DNA of 5,405 nucleotides from Bacteroidota bacterium. GTDB taxonomy: Bacteria; Bacteroidota; Bacteroidia; Chitinophagales; Chitinophagaceae. Shown here piece after piece: positions 1-5,405 of the stretch. The position numbers were made by a program, and so were the translations under genes. Position 1 is the first letter of the stretch. Each line of letters starts with the position of its first letter. The stretch covers positions 1 through 5,405 of the forward strand of contig JAGWPQ010000193.1 of the NCBI GenBank assembly GCA_028877045.1, in the 5' to 3' direction. Under the pieces are notes generated by a model. That model was not told the origin of the DNA. It saw nothing but the letters and a program-made list of their open reading frames with translations, and searched no databases.

Positions 1-249
1 ACGTCGTGCGATCAGAGCCTGTAATCCGTTGTTCAAACCAATGCCCACCACTGCAAAAATGAGATAGTAAACGCCTGTAATGCCCGCCACGGCTAAGGAT
101 CGTTGCCCTAATCCTCCCAAAAAAATATTATTGGTAATAAAATTAATTTGCGGCACAATGATGGCAGCCGAAATAGGCAAAGCTATTTTCAGTATCTGCT
201 TATTGCTGATATTAACTCTCAGATCGGGATGTTTGCTTTGCTGGTTCAT
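1..249 (-). CDS. MATE-family multidrug/metabolite efflux transporter, N-terminal part (truncated by window edge)
   Basis: Reading the minus strand from ATG 249 gives 83 codons that stay open to position 1, so only the N-terminus is present. After a short polar start (MNQQSKHPDL) there is a hydrophobic stretch at about residues 20-42 (KIALPISAAIIVPQINFITN) and a second at about 52-79 (LAVAGITGVYYLIFAVVGIG). The pattern of Pro and Asn in helix 1, the LGGLG turn, and the segment GLNNGLQALIARR ending the fragment are typical of MATE exporters, which move cationic or drug-like substrates outward using Na+ or H+ gradients in the inner membrane. ATG 249 is favoured because an in-frame TGA lies 33 nt upstream (plus-strand positions 280-282) with no other ATG between. 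The gene is transcribed away from the rest of the window and is probably unrelated in function to it. The substrate cannot be deduced; the family call is from recognition only. Confidence 0.85.
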   Translation of the reverse strand, partial: MNQQSKHPDLRVNISNKQILKIALPISAAIIVPQINFITNNIFLGGLGQRSLAVAGITGVYYLIFAVVGIGLNNGLQALIARR

Positions 250-258
250 AAAAGGATG

Positions 259-266
259 CAAATCTA
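259..266 (-). promoter_or_regulatory. Candidate Bacteroidota -7 element (TAGATTTG) for the MATE gene
   Basis: Read on the minus strand, TAGATTTG matches the Bacteroidota -7 consensus TAnnTTTG exactly. It ends 9 nt before the ATG at 249. A T-rich stretch ending in TTTTTG lies 14 nt upstream and could act as a -33 element, although that spacing is shorter than usual. If used, the 5' leader would be only a few nucleotides long. The match is short, so chance occurrence in AT-rich DNA is possible. Confidence 0.4.
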
Positions 267-328
267 CTTTTTTGTACCTTCAAAAATCACTTTCGCTGCA
301 TAACAATAATTTTTTATCATTGCATCGT

Positions 329-336
329 TATCTTTG
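329..336 (+). promoter_or_regulatory. Candidate Bacteroidota -7 element (TATCTTTG) for the DUF3822-rsmD-rnr array
   Basis: TATCTTTG fits the TAnnTTTG -7 consensus exactly and ends only 4 nt before the ATG at 341, so transcription would start at or next to the start codon and give a nearly leaderless mRNA. No clear TTG/TTTG -33 element is seen at the expected distance upstream, which weakens the call. It is the only good candidate in the 91-bp divergent region on this strand. Confidence 0.35.
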
Positions 337-340
337 AGAA

Positions 341-1189
341 ATGGTTCAAAAGCAAATTAGCATTTACGGAGAATTGGAAACACAATCGCCTTTCAACAGC
401 GATCAACTGGTGTTGGAATTAAGCAATACACATATTGCGATGATGGTAAAATTTTCGGGAAAGAAACATGTGGGCGCTTTTGAATTGTTTGAGTTCGACA
501 GTAACCTGATGAGTTGGTATGATATATTTCATCAGGTAAGGGTTGAATCAATTATTTTAGACAGAAGTTATAACGATACGCGTTTGTTTTTTAATTTGAA
601 TGAAGCAGTTGTTATGCCGGCGCAGGCTTTTAACACAAATGCTGCCGATGCTTATCTGACAGCGGTTCACGGCGACAGCACCAATCATATCATCAGGTAC
701 GACAACATCGTTTCGGATGCAAGCTTAATAAATGTGTACCGTGTAAAAAAATCGTTGCATGATATTGTGAACAGTAATTTGATGATGGTCACACCGCGTC
801 ATGTGTATTCTAAATTATTGGAAAATGTGTTGAACAACAATGTCATCTTTCAGGGTGCATTCCTCAAATTGGACTTCTATAATAATTTGATGAATGTTGT
901 TTTGCTGAAAGACGGCATCCTGCATTTAATTCAATCCTACAGTTTCCAGACACCCGATGATGTGTTGTATTATTTGCTGAACATTGCCGAAAAGTTTGAA
1001 ATATCAACAACAGAAACACCTGTTGAGGTTTCGGGATTGATAGATATCAAGTCGCAATATTTCGATTACATCGAAAAAATTTTCCAAAAAATATCTTTCG
1101 CAACACTGAAAGCAGATAATATCTTCAGGAATTATTCGGGCGAATATCCACCACATTATTTCACACCTTTTCTTAACCTCACCGTATGA
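341..1189 (+). CDS. DUF3822 family protein (uncharacterised Bacteroidota protein, ASKHA-like fold)
   Basis: A 282-residue soluble protein with no signal peptide or membrane segment. Length, position directly before rsmD, and overall pattern fit the DUF3822 family found in Bacteroidota. Two halves look alike. Residues 22-52 (LVLELSNTHIAMMVKFSG onward) and 172-205 (GAFLKLDFYNNLMNVVLLKD onward) are each runs of short beta strands with hairpin turns. The second is followed by a helix (about 206-220, PDDVLYYLLNIAEKF) and a strand-plus-SG turn (PVEVSG, 227-232). This layout resembles the actin/Hsp70/FtsA/PilM superfamily, but I see no intact glycine-rich phosphate-binding loops, so ATP binding is doubtful. 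The C-terminus is aromatic (PPHYFTPFLNLTV). ATG 341 is well supported: an in-frame TGA lies at 335-337 and the next in-frame ATG is residue 34. Its stop overlaps the rsmD start as ATGA, implying coupled translation. The molecular role is unknown; the fold is my inference. Confidence 0.75.
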   Translation: MVQKQISIYGELETQSPFNSDQLVLELSNTHIAMMVKFSGKKHVGAFELFEFDSNLMSWYDIFHQVRVESIILDRSYNDTRLFFNLNEAVVMPAQAFNTNAADAYLTAVHGDSTNHIIRYDNIVSDASLINVYRVKKSLHDIVNSNLMMVTPRHVYSKLLENVLNNNVIFQGAFLKLDFYNNLMNVVLLKDGILHLIQSYSFQTPDDVLYYLLNIAEKFEISTTETPVEVSGLIDIKSQYFDYIEKIFQKISFATLKADNIFRNYSGEYPPHYFTPFLNLTV

Positions 1190-1725
1190 GGATCATTTCA
1201 GGCAAATGGGGTGGACGAAGAATATCACCACCCGCAAACATGCCCCACACAAGGCCTACAACCGATATAGCCAAAGAAGGCTTGTTCAATATTTTGCAGA
1301 ACAGGATCGATTTTTCTGATATCAAAACATTGGATCTTTTTGGCGGCACGGGTTGCATCAGCTACGAACTGGCATCGCGTGGTGCGGGTGATTTGACGAT
1401 CATTGAAAAAGATGCCGTCATGCATTCTTTCATCAAAAAGAATATAGATATGCTGGGCATACAAAATTGCAAGGTGATCAAGATGGATGTGTTTAATTTT
1501 TTAAATACCTGTACTGATTCGTTCGACTTTATTTTTGCTGGTCCGCCTTATGCATTGGGGCCGATCGATGAACTGCCAAAAATAATCGTCCAAAAAAAAC
1601 TCATCAACCCCGATGGTTATTTTGTGCTGGAACATACCCCGCGAAACAAATATGAAGGCTTCGAAGGATTTAAATTTGTACGTAATTACGGAACAACATT
1701 ATTTTCTTTTTTTACAAATGAATAA
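1186..1725 (+). CDS. rsmD: 16S rRNA (guanine(966)-N(2))-methyltransferase RsmD
   Basis: A 179-residue Rossmann-fold methyltransferase, normal length for RsmD, which uses SAM to methylate N2 of G966 in 16S rRNA of the 30S subunit. Visible family marks are the N-terminal MRIISGKWGGRRI, the RPTTDIAKEGLFNIL segment (23-37), SAM-binding motif I DLFGGTG (50-56), the acidic residue after strand 2 (E74 in IIEKD), D101 at the end of strand 3, and motif IV at 118-123 (AGPPYA). The last is odd: the family normally has Asp (or Asn) before PPY/PPF, and here codon 1540-1542 is GGT, giving Gly119. All other family positions I can check look intact, so either the change is tolerated or lineage-wide, or catalysis is affected. 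The ATG overlaps the upstream stop (ATGA, 1186-1189), and no Shine-Dalgarno precedes it, consistent with translational coupling. An A8 run lies at 1592-1599. Confidence 0.93.
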   Translation: MRIISGKWGGRRISPPANMPHTRPTTDIAKEGLFNILQNRIDFSDIKTLDLFGGTGCISYELASRGAGDLTIIEKDAVMHSFIKKNIDMLGIQNCKVIKMDVFNFLNTCTDSFDFIFAGPPYALGPIDELPKIIVQKKLINPDGYFVLEHTPRNKYEGFEGFKFVRNYGTTLFSFFTNE

Positions 1726-1736
1726 ATGGTTATTCA
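1719..1736 (+). repeat. Short inverted repeat spanning the rsmD stop codon
   Basis: Positions 1719-1725 (TGAATAA) and 1730-1736 (TTATTCA) are perfect reverse complements separated by the 4-base loop ATGG. The stem holds the rsmD TAA stop and the loop holds the ATG of an 8-codon reading frame. The stem has a single G-C pair and no T-run follows, so it is not a convincing intrinsic terminator. In AT-rich DNA a chance origin is quite possible. Confidence 0.3.
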
Positions 1737-1752
1737 AACTGATGAAGTATGA
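1726..1752 (+). other. Possible 8-codon minicistron (MVIQTDEV) linking rsmD and the cyclo-ligase gene
   Basis: An ATG directly abuts the rsmD TAA stop (1723-1725) and opens a frame of eight codons that ends with TGA at 1750-1752, overlapping the ATG (1749-1751) of the next gene as ATGA. This is the same overlap geometry seen at the DUF3822/rsmD and lpxK/rnr junctions, so it could let ribosomes reinitiate across the gap. The peptide itself is unlikely to have a function. Nothing but geometry supports this. Confidence 0.2.
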
Positions 1753-2324
1753 CAAAAAAAGAATTACGGAATATTTATAAAGAAAAAAGGAGATCAATAG
1801 CTGCAAAAGATAAATTGATTTGGGATGATCTGTTATTGATCCAATTCCAAAAAATAAATCTTGAAAATATCCGCACCGTATTTGTGTATTGGCCGATGGA
1901 AAATATGAATGAGCCTGATACACATGCAGCCATCAGGTATTTGCAATACATGATCCCAGGTTTGCAATTGGCATATCCTGTTATTCATCAAAATTTATCA
2001 TCCGAAATGAAAGCGATTTTAACTGATGATGAAACAGATTTTTTTGAAAACAGTCTTGGTATCATCGAGCCTGAAAACGGAACAGAGATCTATCCCGAGA
2101 AAATAGATCTGGTGCTGGTACCCATGCTTATTTGCGATAGAGCAGGCAACAGGATTGGTTTTGGAAAAGGTTATTACGACCGATTCTTAATTCGTTGCAG
2201 AAAAAATGTTCTTAAAATTGCTTTTTCTTATTTCGATCCGGTTGATAAAATTGATGATACCGATGCTTTTGATGTACCTTTAAATCTCTGCATTACCCCC
2301 CGAACGATTTATGAATTTGAATAA
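1749..2324 (+). CDS. fau: 5-formyltetrahydrofolate cyclo-ligase (5,10-methenyl-THF synthetase)
   Basis: A 191-residue cytoplasmic enzyme, typical length for the family, which converts 5-formyl-THF plus ATP to 5,10-methenyl-THF, ADP and phosphate, returning the stored folate to the one-carbon pool. Family marks in order are the basic N-terminal helix MTKKELRNIYKEKRRS with Lys/Arg expected to contact ATP, the strand FVYWPM followed by NEPDT (54-58, Glu55 being the usual folate-contact acid), DLVLVP (120-125), the signature GFGKGYYDRFL (137-147) which forms the glycine-rich nucleotide/phosphate loop, and the C-terminal DVPL...CITPRTI (175-187). All are intact. It begins 23 nt after rsmD without a Shine-Dalgarno, and its last 14 nt overlap the start of lpxK. 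The symbol is borrowed from the E. coli homologue (fau/ygfA); the functional call is stronger than the name. Confidence 0.94.
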   Translation: MTKKELRNIYKEKRRSIAAKDKLIWDDLLLIQFQKINLENIRTVFVYWPMENMNEPDTHAAIRYLQYMIPGLQLAYPVIHQNLSSEMKAILTDDETDFFENSLGIIEPENGTEIYPEKIDLVLVPMLICDRAGNRIGFGKGYYDRFLIRCRKNVLKIAFSYFDPVDKIDDTDAFDVPLNLCITPRTIYEFE

Positions 2325-3393
2325 TTTCTTTTTACGGTCATTTCGCATATTATTATTACCATTTGCATTATTGTATGGCTTGATAGTAAATACCAGGAAC
2401 TGGTTATACGATAAAAATTATTTTAAATCGGCCAGATTTAATTTCCCCATCATTTGTGTTGGCAATATTGCAGTTGGCGGTACAGGCAAATCGCCGATGG
2501 TTGAATATTTGCTATCCTTATTGCACCAACAATTCAAAACAGCTACTTTAAGTCGAGGTTATAAAAGAAAAACCATTGGTTATGTGTTGGCCAATGAAAA
2601 TACAACCGCATTGGATATTGGAGATGAACCGATGCAGTTTCATTTAAAATTTCCGGATGTAGCTGTTGCTGTTGGCGAAGAAAGGATTTTTGCCATTCCC
2701 GAATTGTTGCAGGATGTGCATGGACTGGAATTAATTATTTTGGACGATGCGTTTCAACACCGGTCGGTTACCGCAGGGTTCAATATTTTATTGACCGAGC
2801 ATAATAATTTATATACCAGGGATTTTTTTCTGCCTACCGGCGATCTGAGGGATGCGGTATCTTCAGCAAAACGAAGCGATATCATTGTTGTAACAAAATG
2901 CCCGCCTGATCTTTCTATCGATAAAAAGCAAAGGCTTATCAGAAACATCAATCCTTTACCATCTCAAAAAATATTTTTTACTGCGATAGAATATGGGGCG
3001 CCTTATCATATCATCACAAAAGAAGAAAAAAGTATCACGGCAGAAGATGAGGTATTATTGGTTTGCGGCATTGCCAATCCAAAACCTTTGAAAGAATATT
3101 TATTGCATCATGCATTTACTTATTACCAAACCGATTTTGCAGATCATCATATTTTTTCGATAGATGATCTGAAAGAAATAAAAGAAAAGTTTCAGGAAAT
3201 TGATGCTGAGAAAAAAATAATTCTCACAACAGAAAAAGATGCTGTGAGGTTAACTAAATTCAAAGATGAATTAACAGACCTGCCGTTATTTGTAATCCCC
3301 ATCACACATAAATTTTTGTTTGAAGAAGGTGAACAATTTAATGAGGCTGTTATTTCTTTTATCAGGAACTTTAAGTTCAAGAGTTCAATATGA
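2311..3393 (+). CDS. lpxK: Tetraacyldisaccharide 4'-kinase LpxK (lipid A biosynthesis)
   Basis: A 360-residue inner-membrane-associated P-loop kinase that phosphorylates the 4' position of the tetraacyl disaccharide-1-phosphate to make lipid IVA. Residues about 8-26 form a hydrophobic N-terminal helix that should anchor it to the inner membrane, as in characterised LpxK. Then come the Walker A loop GNIAVGGTGKSP (51-62), SRGY (81-84), GDEP (104-107) whose Asp105 matches the catalytic Asp of the family, LDDAFQHR (144-151) with the paired Asp residues, LPTGDLRD (174-181), FADHH (276-280) carrying the conserved His, and TTEKDAVRL (316-324). Asp181 stands where many proteobacterial enzymes have LREP; I believe this is usual variation in Bacteroidota. 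It is somewhat longer than the E. coli enzyme (328 residues). The start at 2311 lies inside the end of the cyclo-ligase gene (14-bp overlap), and its TGA overlaps the rnr ATG, indicating a coupled operon. It implies that the organism makes lipid A. Confidence 0.95.
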   Translation: MNLNNFFLRSFRILLLPFALLYGLIVNTRNWLYDKNYFKSARFNFPIICVGNIAVGGTGKSPMVEYLLSLLHQQFKTATLSRGYKRKTIGYVLANENTTALDIGDEPMQFHLKFPDVAVAVGEERIFAIPELLQDVHGLELIILDDAFQHRSVTAGFNILLTEHNNLYTRDFFLPTGDLRDAVSSAKRSDIIVVTKCPPDLSIDKKQRLIRNINPLPSQKIFFTAIEYGAPYHIITKEEKSITAEDEVLLVCGIANPKPLKEYLLHHAFTYYQTDFADHHIFSIDDLKEIKEKFQEIDAEKKIILTTEKDAVRLTKFKDELTDLPLFVIPITHKFLFEEGEQFNEAVISFIRNFKFKSSI

Positions 3394-5405
3394 GCAAGAA
3401 GAAAAAGACAAAACAACATACGCATAGATCGCCGCAAACCCTTGCTGCTAAAGGACAATTGGAAGTTACCAGAAGCGGGATGGGATTTGTTGTAATTGGT
3501 GATGGTACTGCTGATATTTTGGTACGTCCCGGCGATTTTAATACTGCATTGCATGGCGATACCGTTAGGGTAAAAGTGATCAAAGAAAATGCAAACACCA
3601 AAAAAAAAGAAGGCAGGATCACTGAAGTAATCTCCCGTAAACAAACTGAGTTCACAGGCCATATTCAATTGGCTACCAACTTTGCATTCTTTATTCCCGA
3701 TACCGATAAACCAATGCCCGATCTGTTTATTCCATTGAATAAATTAAAAGGTGCCAAAAATAAAGAACGTGTTGTAGCAAGATTAGTGCAATGGGAAAAA
3801 GGCGATAAAAAACCTGTGGGTGAAGTCATCAGCATCATGAAACCCGAAGATGAAAATGATGCAGCGATGAAAGGTTTATTGGCCGAAGCGGGTTTTCCGC
3901 TTTCGTTTGATGCGGCTGTGTTGCAGCAGGCATCGCAATTGCCAATAGTTTTGGATAAAGCAGAAATTGCAAAACGCAGAGATTGCAGGCATATACTAAC
4001 ATTTACCATCGATCCTGTTGATGCAAAAGATTTTGATGATGCTATTTCCATCCGGAAAATAAAAAATGATATTTACGAGATCGGTGTGCATATTGCCGAT
4101 GTGAGTCATTATGTGCATCCCGATTCTGTTTTGGATGAAGAAGGATATAAACGTGCGACATCTGTTTATTTACCGGATAGGGTAAATCCAATGTTGCCTG
4201 AAAAAATTTCGAATGAATTATGTTCGCTTCGTCCCAATGAAGATAAGTTTACTTTCTCTGCTATTTTTCAGATGAATACCAAAGGAGAAATAAAACAACA
4301 TTGGTTGGGCAAGACGGTCATTCATTCCGATCATCGTTATACTTACGAAGATGTACAAAATATCATCGAAGAAAATGACGGACCAAATAAAGATGAAATC
4401 CTATTATTGAATGATATTGCGCAACGCTTACGCAAACAGCGTTTCAGCAAAGGCGCTATAAATTTTTCATCGCAGGAAGTGCGGTTTAAATTAGATGACA
4501 AAGGTGCACCCGTTGGCATTGTTGTAAAAGAAAGTAAAGAATCGCATCAACTCATCGAAGAATTCATGTTACTAGCCAACAGAACGGTGGCGGAGCAAAT
4601 CGGTAAGATAAAGATCAATCAAAAAGAAATCCCTTTTCCATATCGCGTACATGATCAACCAAACGAAGAAAAGCTAACACCGTTCATTGTGTATGCAAGA
4701 AAATACGGACATAAATTTGATATTTCATCGCCACAAAAAATTGCGCACAGTTTTAATCAGATGCTGATCGATGCGCATGGCAAGCCAGAGCAGCATGTGT
4801 TGGAACAATTGGGTATCCGTACAATGGCCAAAGCAATTTATACGGTAGAAAATATCGGGCATTATGGTTTGGCATTCGAACATTATTGTCATTTTACTTC
4901 GCCTATCCGCCGCTATCCCGATGTGCTGGTGCATCGCATTTTGCAAAGTGTGCTAGAAGGCAAACCCATCATCGATAAAAAGATGGAAGAGAAGTGTAAG
5001 CATTGCAGCGAAAGAGAAAGGGCTGCAATGGAATGCGAACGTGCAGGTAATAAATACAAACAGGTTGAATTCCTGAAAGGCCATATTGGTGAAGTGTTTG
5101 AAGGTGTGGTAAGTGGTGTTGCCAATTTTGGTTTTTGGGTTGAAACTGTTGAACATAAATGCGAGGGATTGGTTACAGTTGTTGGATTAAGCGATTACGA
5201 TGATTTCAGATTAGTGGAAACTGATTATTGTTTGGTGGGAAGAAGAAGCGGTCGTCAATTCAAAATAGGAGATAAGGTTTGGATAAAAGTGGTAGCAGCC
5301 AATTTAGAAAAACGCCAGCTCGATTATGAGTGGGTGATCGATGGTAATAAAGAAGTGGATGCAGATGAAAAGATTGTTCTTAAGAAGAAACAAAAAAGAA
5401 GAAAA
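3390..5405 (+). CDS. rnr: Ribonuclease R (3'-5' exoribonuclease, RNB/RNase II superfamily), C-terminal end beyond window
   Basis: 672 codons open to the window edge with no internal stop. RNase R degrades structured RNA processively from the 3' end and takes part in rRNA quality control, tmRNA-linked mRNA decay and cold adaptation. A Lys-rich start (MSKKKKTKQ) leads into two OB-fold cold-shock domains (about 21-65 and 85-150). The RNB catalytic domain (about 195-520) has the metal-binding motif DPVDAKDFDDA (208-218, with D208, D214, D216, D217), HIADVSHYV (234-242) with the RNA-stacking Tyr, and HYCHFTSPIRRYPD (498-511). An S1 domain starts near GEVFEGVVSG (567-576) and runs to about 640. The visible end (KKKQKRRK) is the basic tail usual for this enzyme, so the stop is probably close by. 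The N-terminal helix-turn-helix region of the 813-residue E. coli protein is absent, in keeping with shorter RNase R forms. It starts in an ATGA overlap with lpxK, without a Shine-Dalgarno. An A9 run (3600-3608) encodes K71-K73. Confidence 0.95.
   Translation, partial: MSKKKKTKQHTHRSPQTLAAKGQLEVTRSGMGFVVIGDGTADILVRPGDFNTALHGDTVRVKVIKENANTKKKEGRITEVISRKQTEFTGHIQLATNFAFFIPDTDKPMPDLFIPLNKLKGAKNKERVVARLVQWEKGDKKPVGEVISIMKPEDENDAAMKGLLAEAGFPLSFDAAVLQQASQLPIVLDKAEIAKRRDCRHILTFTIDPVDAKDFDDAISIRKIKNDIYEIGVHIADVSHYVHPDSVLDEEGYKRATSVYLPDRVNPMLPEKISNELCSLRPNEDKFTFSAIFQMNTKGEIKQHWLGKTVIHSDHRYTYEDVQNIIEENDGPNKDEILLLNDIAQRLRKQRFSKGAINFSSQEVRFKLDDKGAPVGIVVKESKESHQLIEEFMLLANRTVAEQIGKIKINQKEIPFPYRVHDQPNEEKLTPFIVYARKYGHKFDISSPQKIAHSFNQMLIDAHGKPEQHVLEQLGIRTMAKAIYTVENIGHYGLAFEHYCHFTSPIRRYPDVLVHRILQSVLEGKPIIDKKMEEKCKHCSERERAAMECERAGNKYKQVEFLKGHIGEVFEGVVSGVANFGFWVETVEHKCEGLVTVVGLSDYDDFRLVETDYCLVGRRSGRQFKIGDKVWIKVVAANLEKRQLDYEWVIDGNKEVDADEKIVLKKKQKRRK

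Noticed and set aside
80..337. An 85-codon plus-strand reading frame that could be taken for a small protein before the DUF3822 gene
   Set aside because: It lies mostly antisense to the MATE gene, which has clear family signatures in the opposite strand, and the rest crosses the promoter region. Its hydrophobic look is a shadow of the transporter codons.
1690..1714. T-rich run near the end of rsmD considered as part of a terminator
   Set aside because: The run lies before the only nearby inverted repeat (1719-1736), the wrong order for a plus-strand terminator. It encodes the FSFFTNE tail of RsmD, and the array continues downstream.
3366..3386. Inverted and direct repeats of GAACT/AGTTC just before the rnr start
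   Set aside because: They sit inside the lpxK coding end and are explained by repetitive codons for NFKFKSS. The stems are short and mutually exclusive, and no T-run follows.
3192..4051. Long minus-strand open frames (up to 158 codons) opposite the end of lpxK and the start of rnr
   Set aside because: They are antisense to two well-supported genes with intact motifs, resemble no family I know, and have Ser/Phe-rich composition typical of antisense reading of Lys/Glu/Asp-rich codons.
4725..5156. Minus-strand frames of about 70 codons opposite the catalytic and S1 regions of rnr
   Set aside because: They overlap each other and the conserved HFTSPIRRY and S1 segments of RNase R, and have no features of their own.
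1..5405. Search for a CRISPR array, insertion sequence, tRNA/rRNA gene, riboswitch, phage or defence genes
   Set aside because: Almost every base is accounted for by six recognisable housekeeping or conserved genes. I saw no regularly spaced repeats, terminal inverted repeats, transposase motifs or cloverleaf-like segments, so there is no support for a novel system here.

Overview
The window looks like ordinary chromosomal housekeeping DNA from a member of the Bacteroidota, probably near Chitinophagaceae. The DNA is AT-rich, and none of the genes has a convincing Shine-Dalgarno sequence. Bacteroidota-type TAnnTTTG -7 elements lie upstream of both outermost transcription units. A DUF3822-type gene sits next to rsmD, a pairing I associate with this phylum. 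The presence of lpxK indicates a Gram-negative cell that makes lipid A. The family-level placement is inference from style and gene content, not from a search.

Layout: positions 1-249 (minus strand) hold the first 83 codons of a MATE-family membrane transporter that runs off the left edge. A 91-bp divergent intergenic region (250-340) follows, with a candidate -7 element facing each way. From 341 to the right edge there is one tightly packed plus-strand array: a DUF3822-like protein (341-1189), rsmD (1186-1725), 5-formyltetrahydrofolate cyclo-ligase (1749-2324), lpxK (2311-3393) and rnr (3390-5405, stop codon not reached). Junctions are a 4-bp ATGA overlap, a 23-bp gap, a 14-bp overlap and another 4-bp ATGA overlap. 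No terminator is visible between them, so a single operon with translational coupling is likely.

The genes do not form one pathway. rsmD (16S rRNA methylation) and rnr (3'-5' RNA decay and quality control) serve RNA and ribosome metabolism. The cyclo-ligase recycles 5-formyl-THF into the one-carbon pool. lpxK phosphorylates the lipid A precursor at the inner membrane. The DUF3822-like protein has no assigned function but looks like a degenerate actin/ASKHA-type fold. This is a growth-linked operon rather than a specialised system.

I found no new defence, mobile or regulatory system. Items worth a second look are a Gly in place of the catalytic-motif Asp/Asn of RsmD, the uncharacterised DUF3822-like protein coupled to rsmD, near-leaderless promoter placement on both sides of the divergent region, and a tiny in-frame cistron linking rsmD to the cyclo-ligase.
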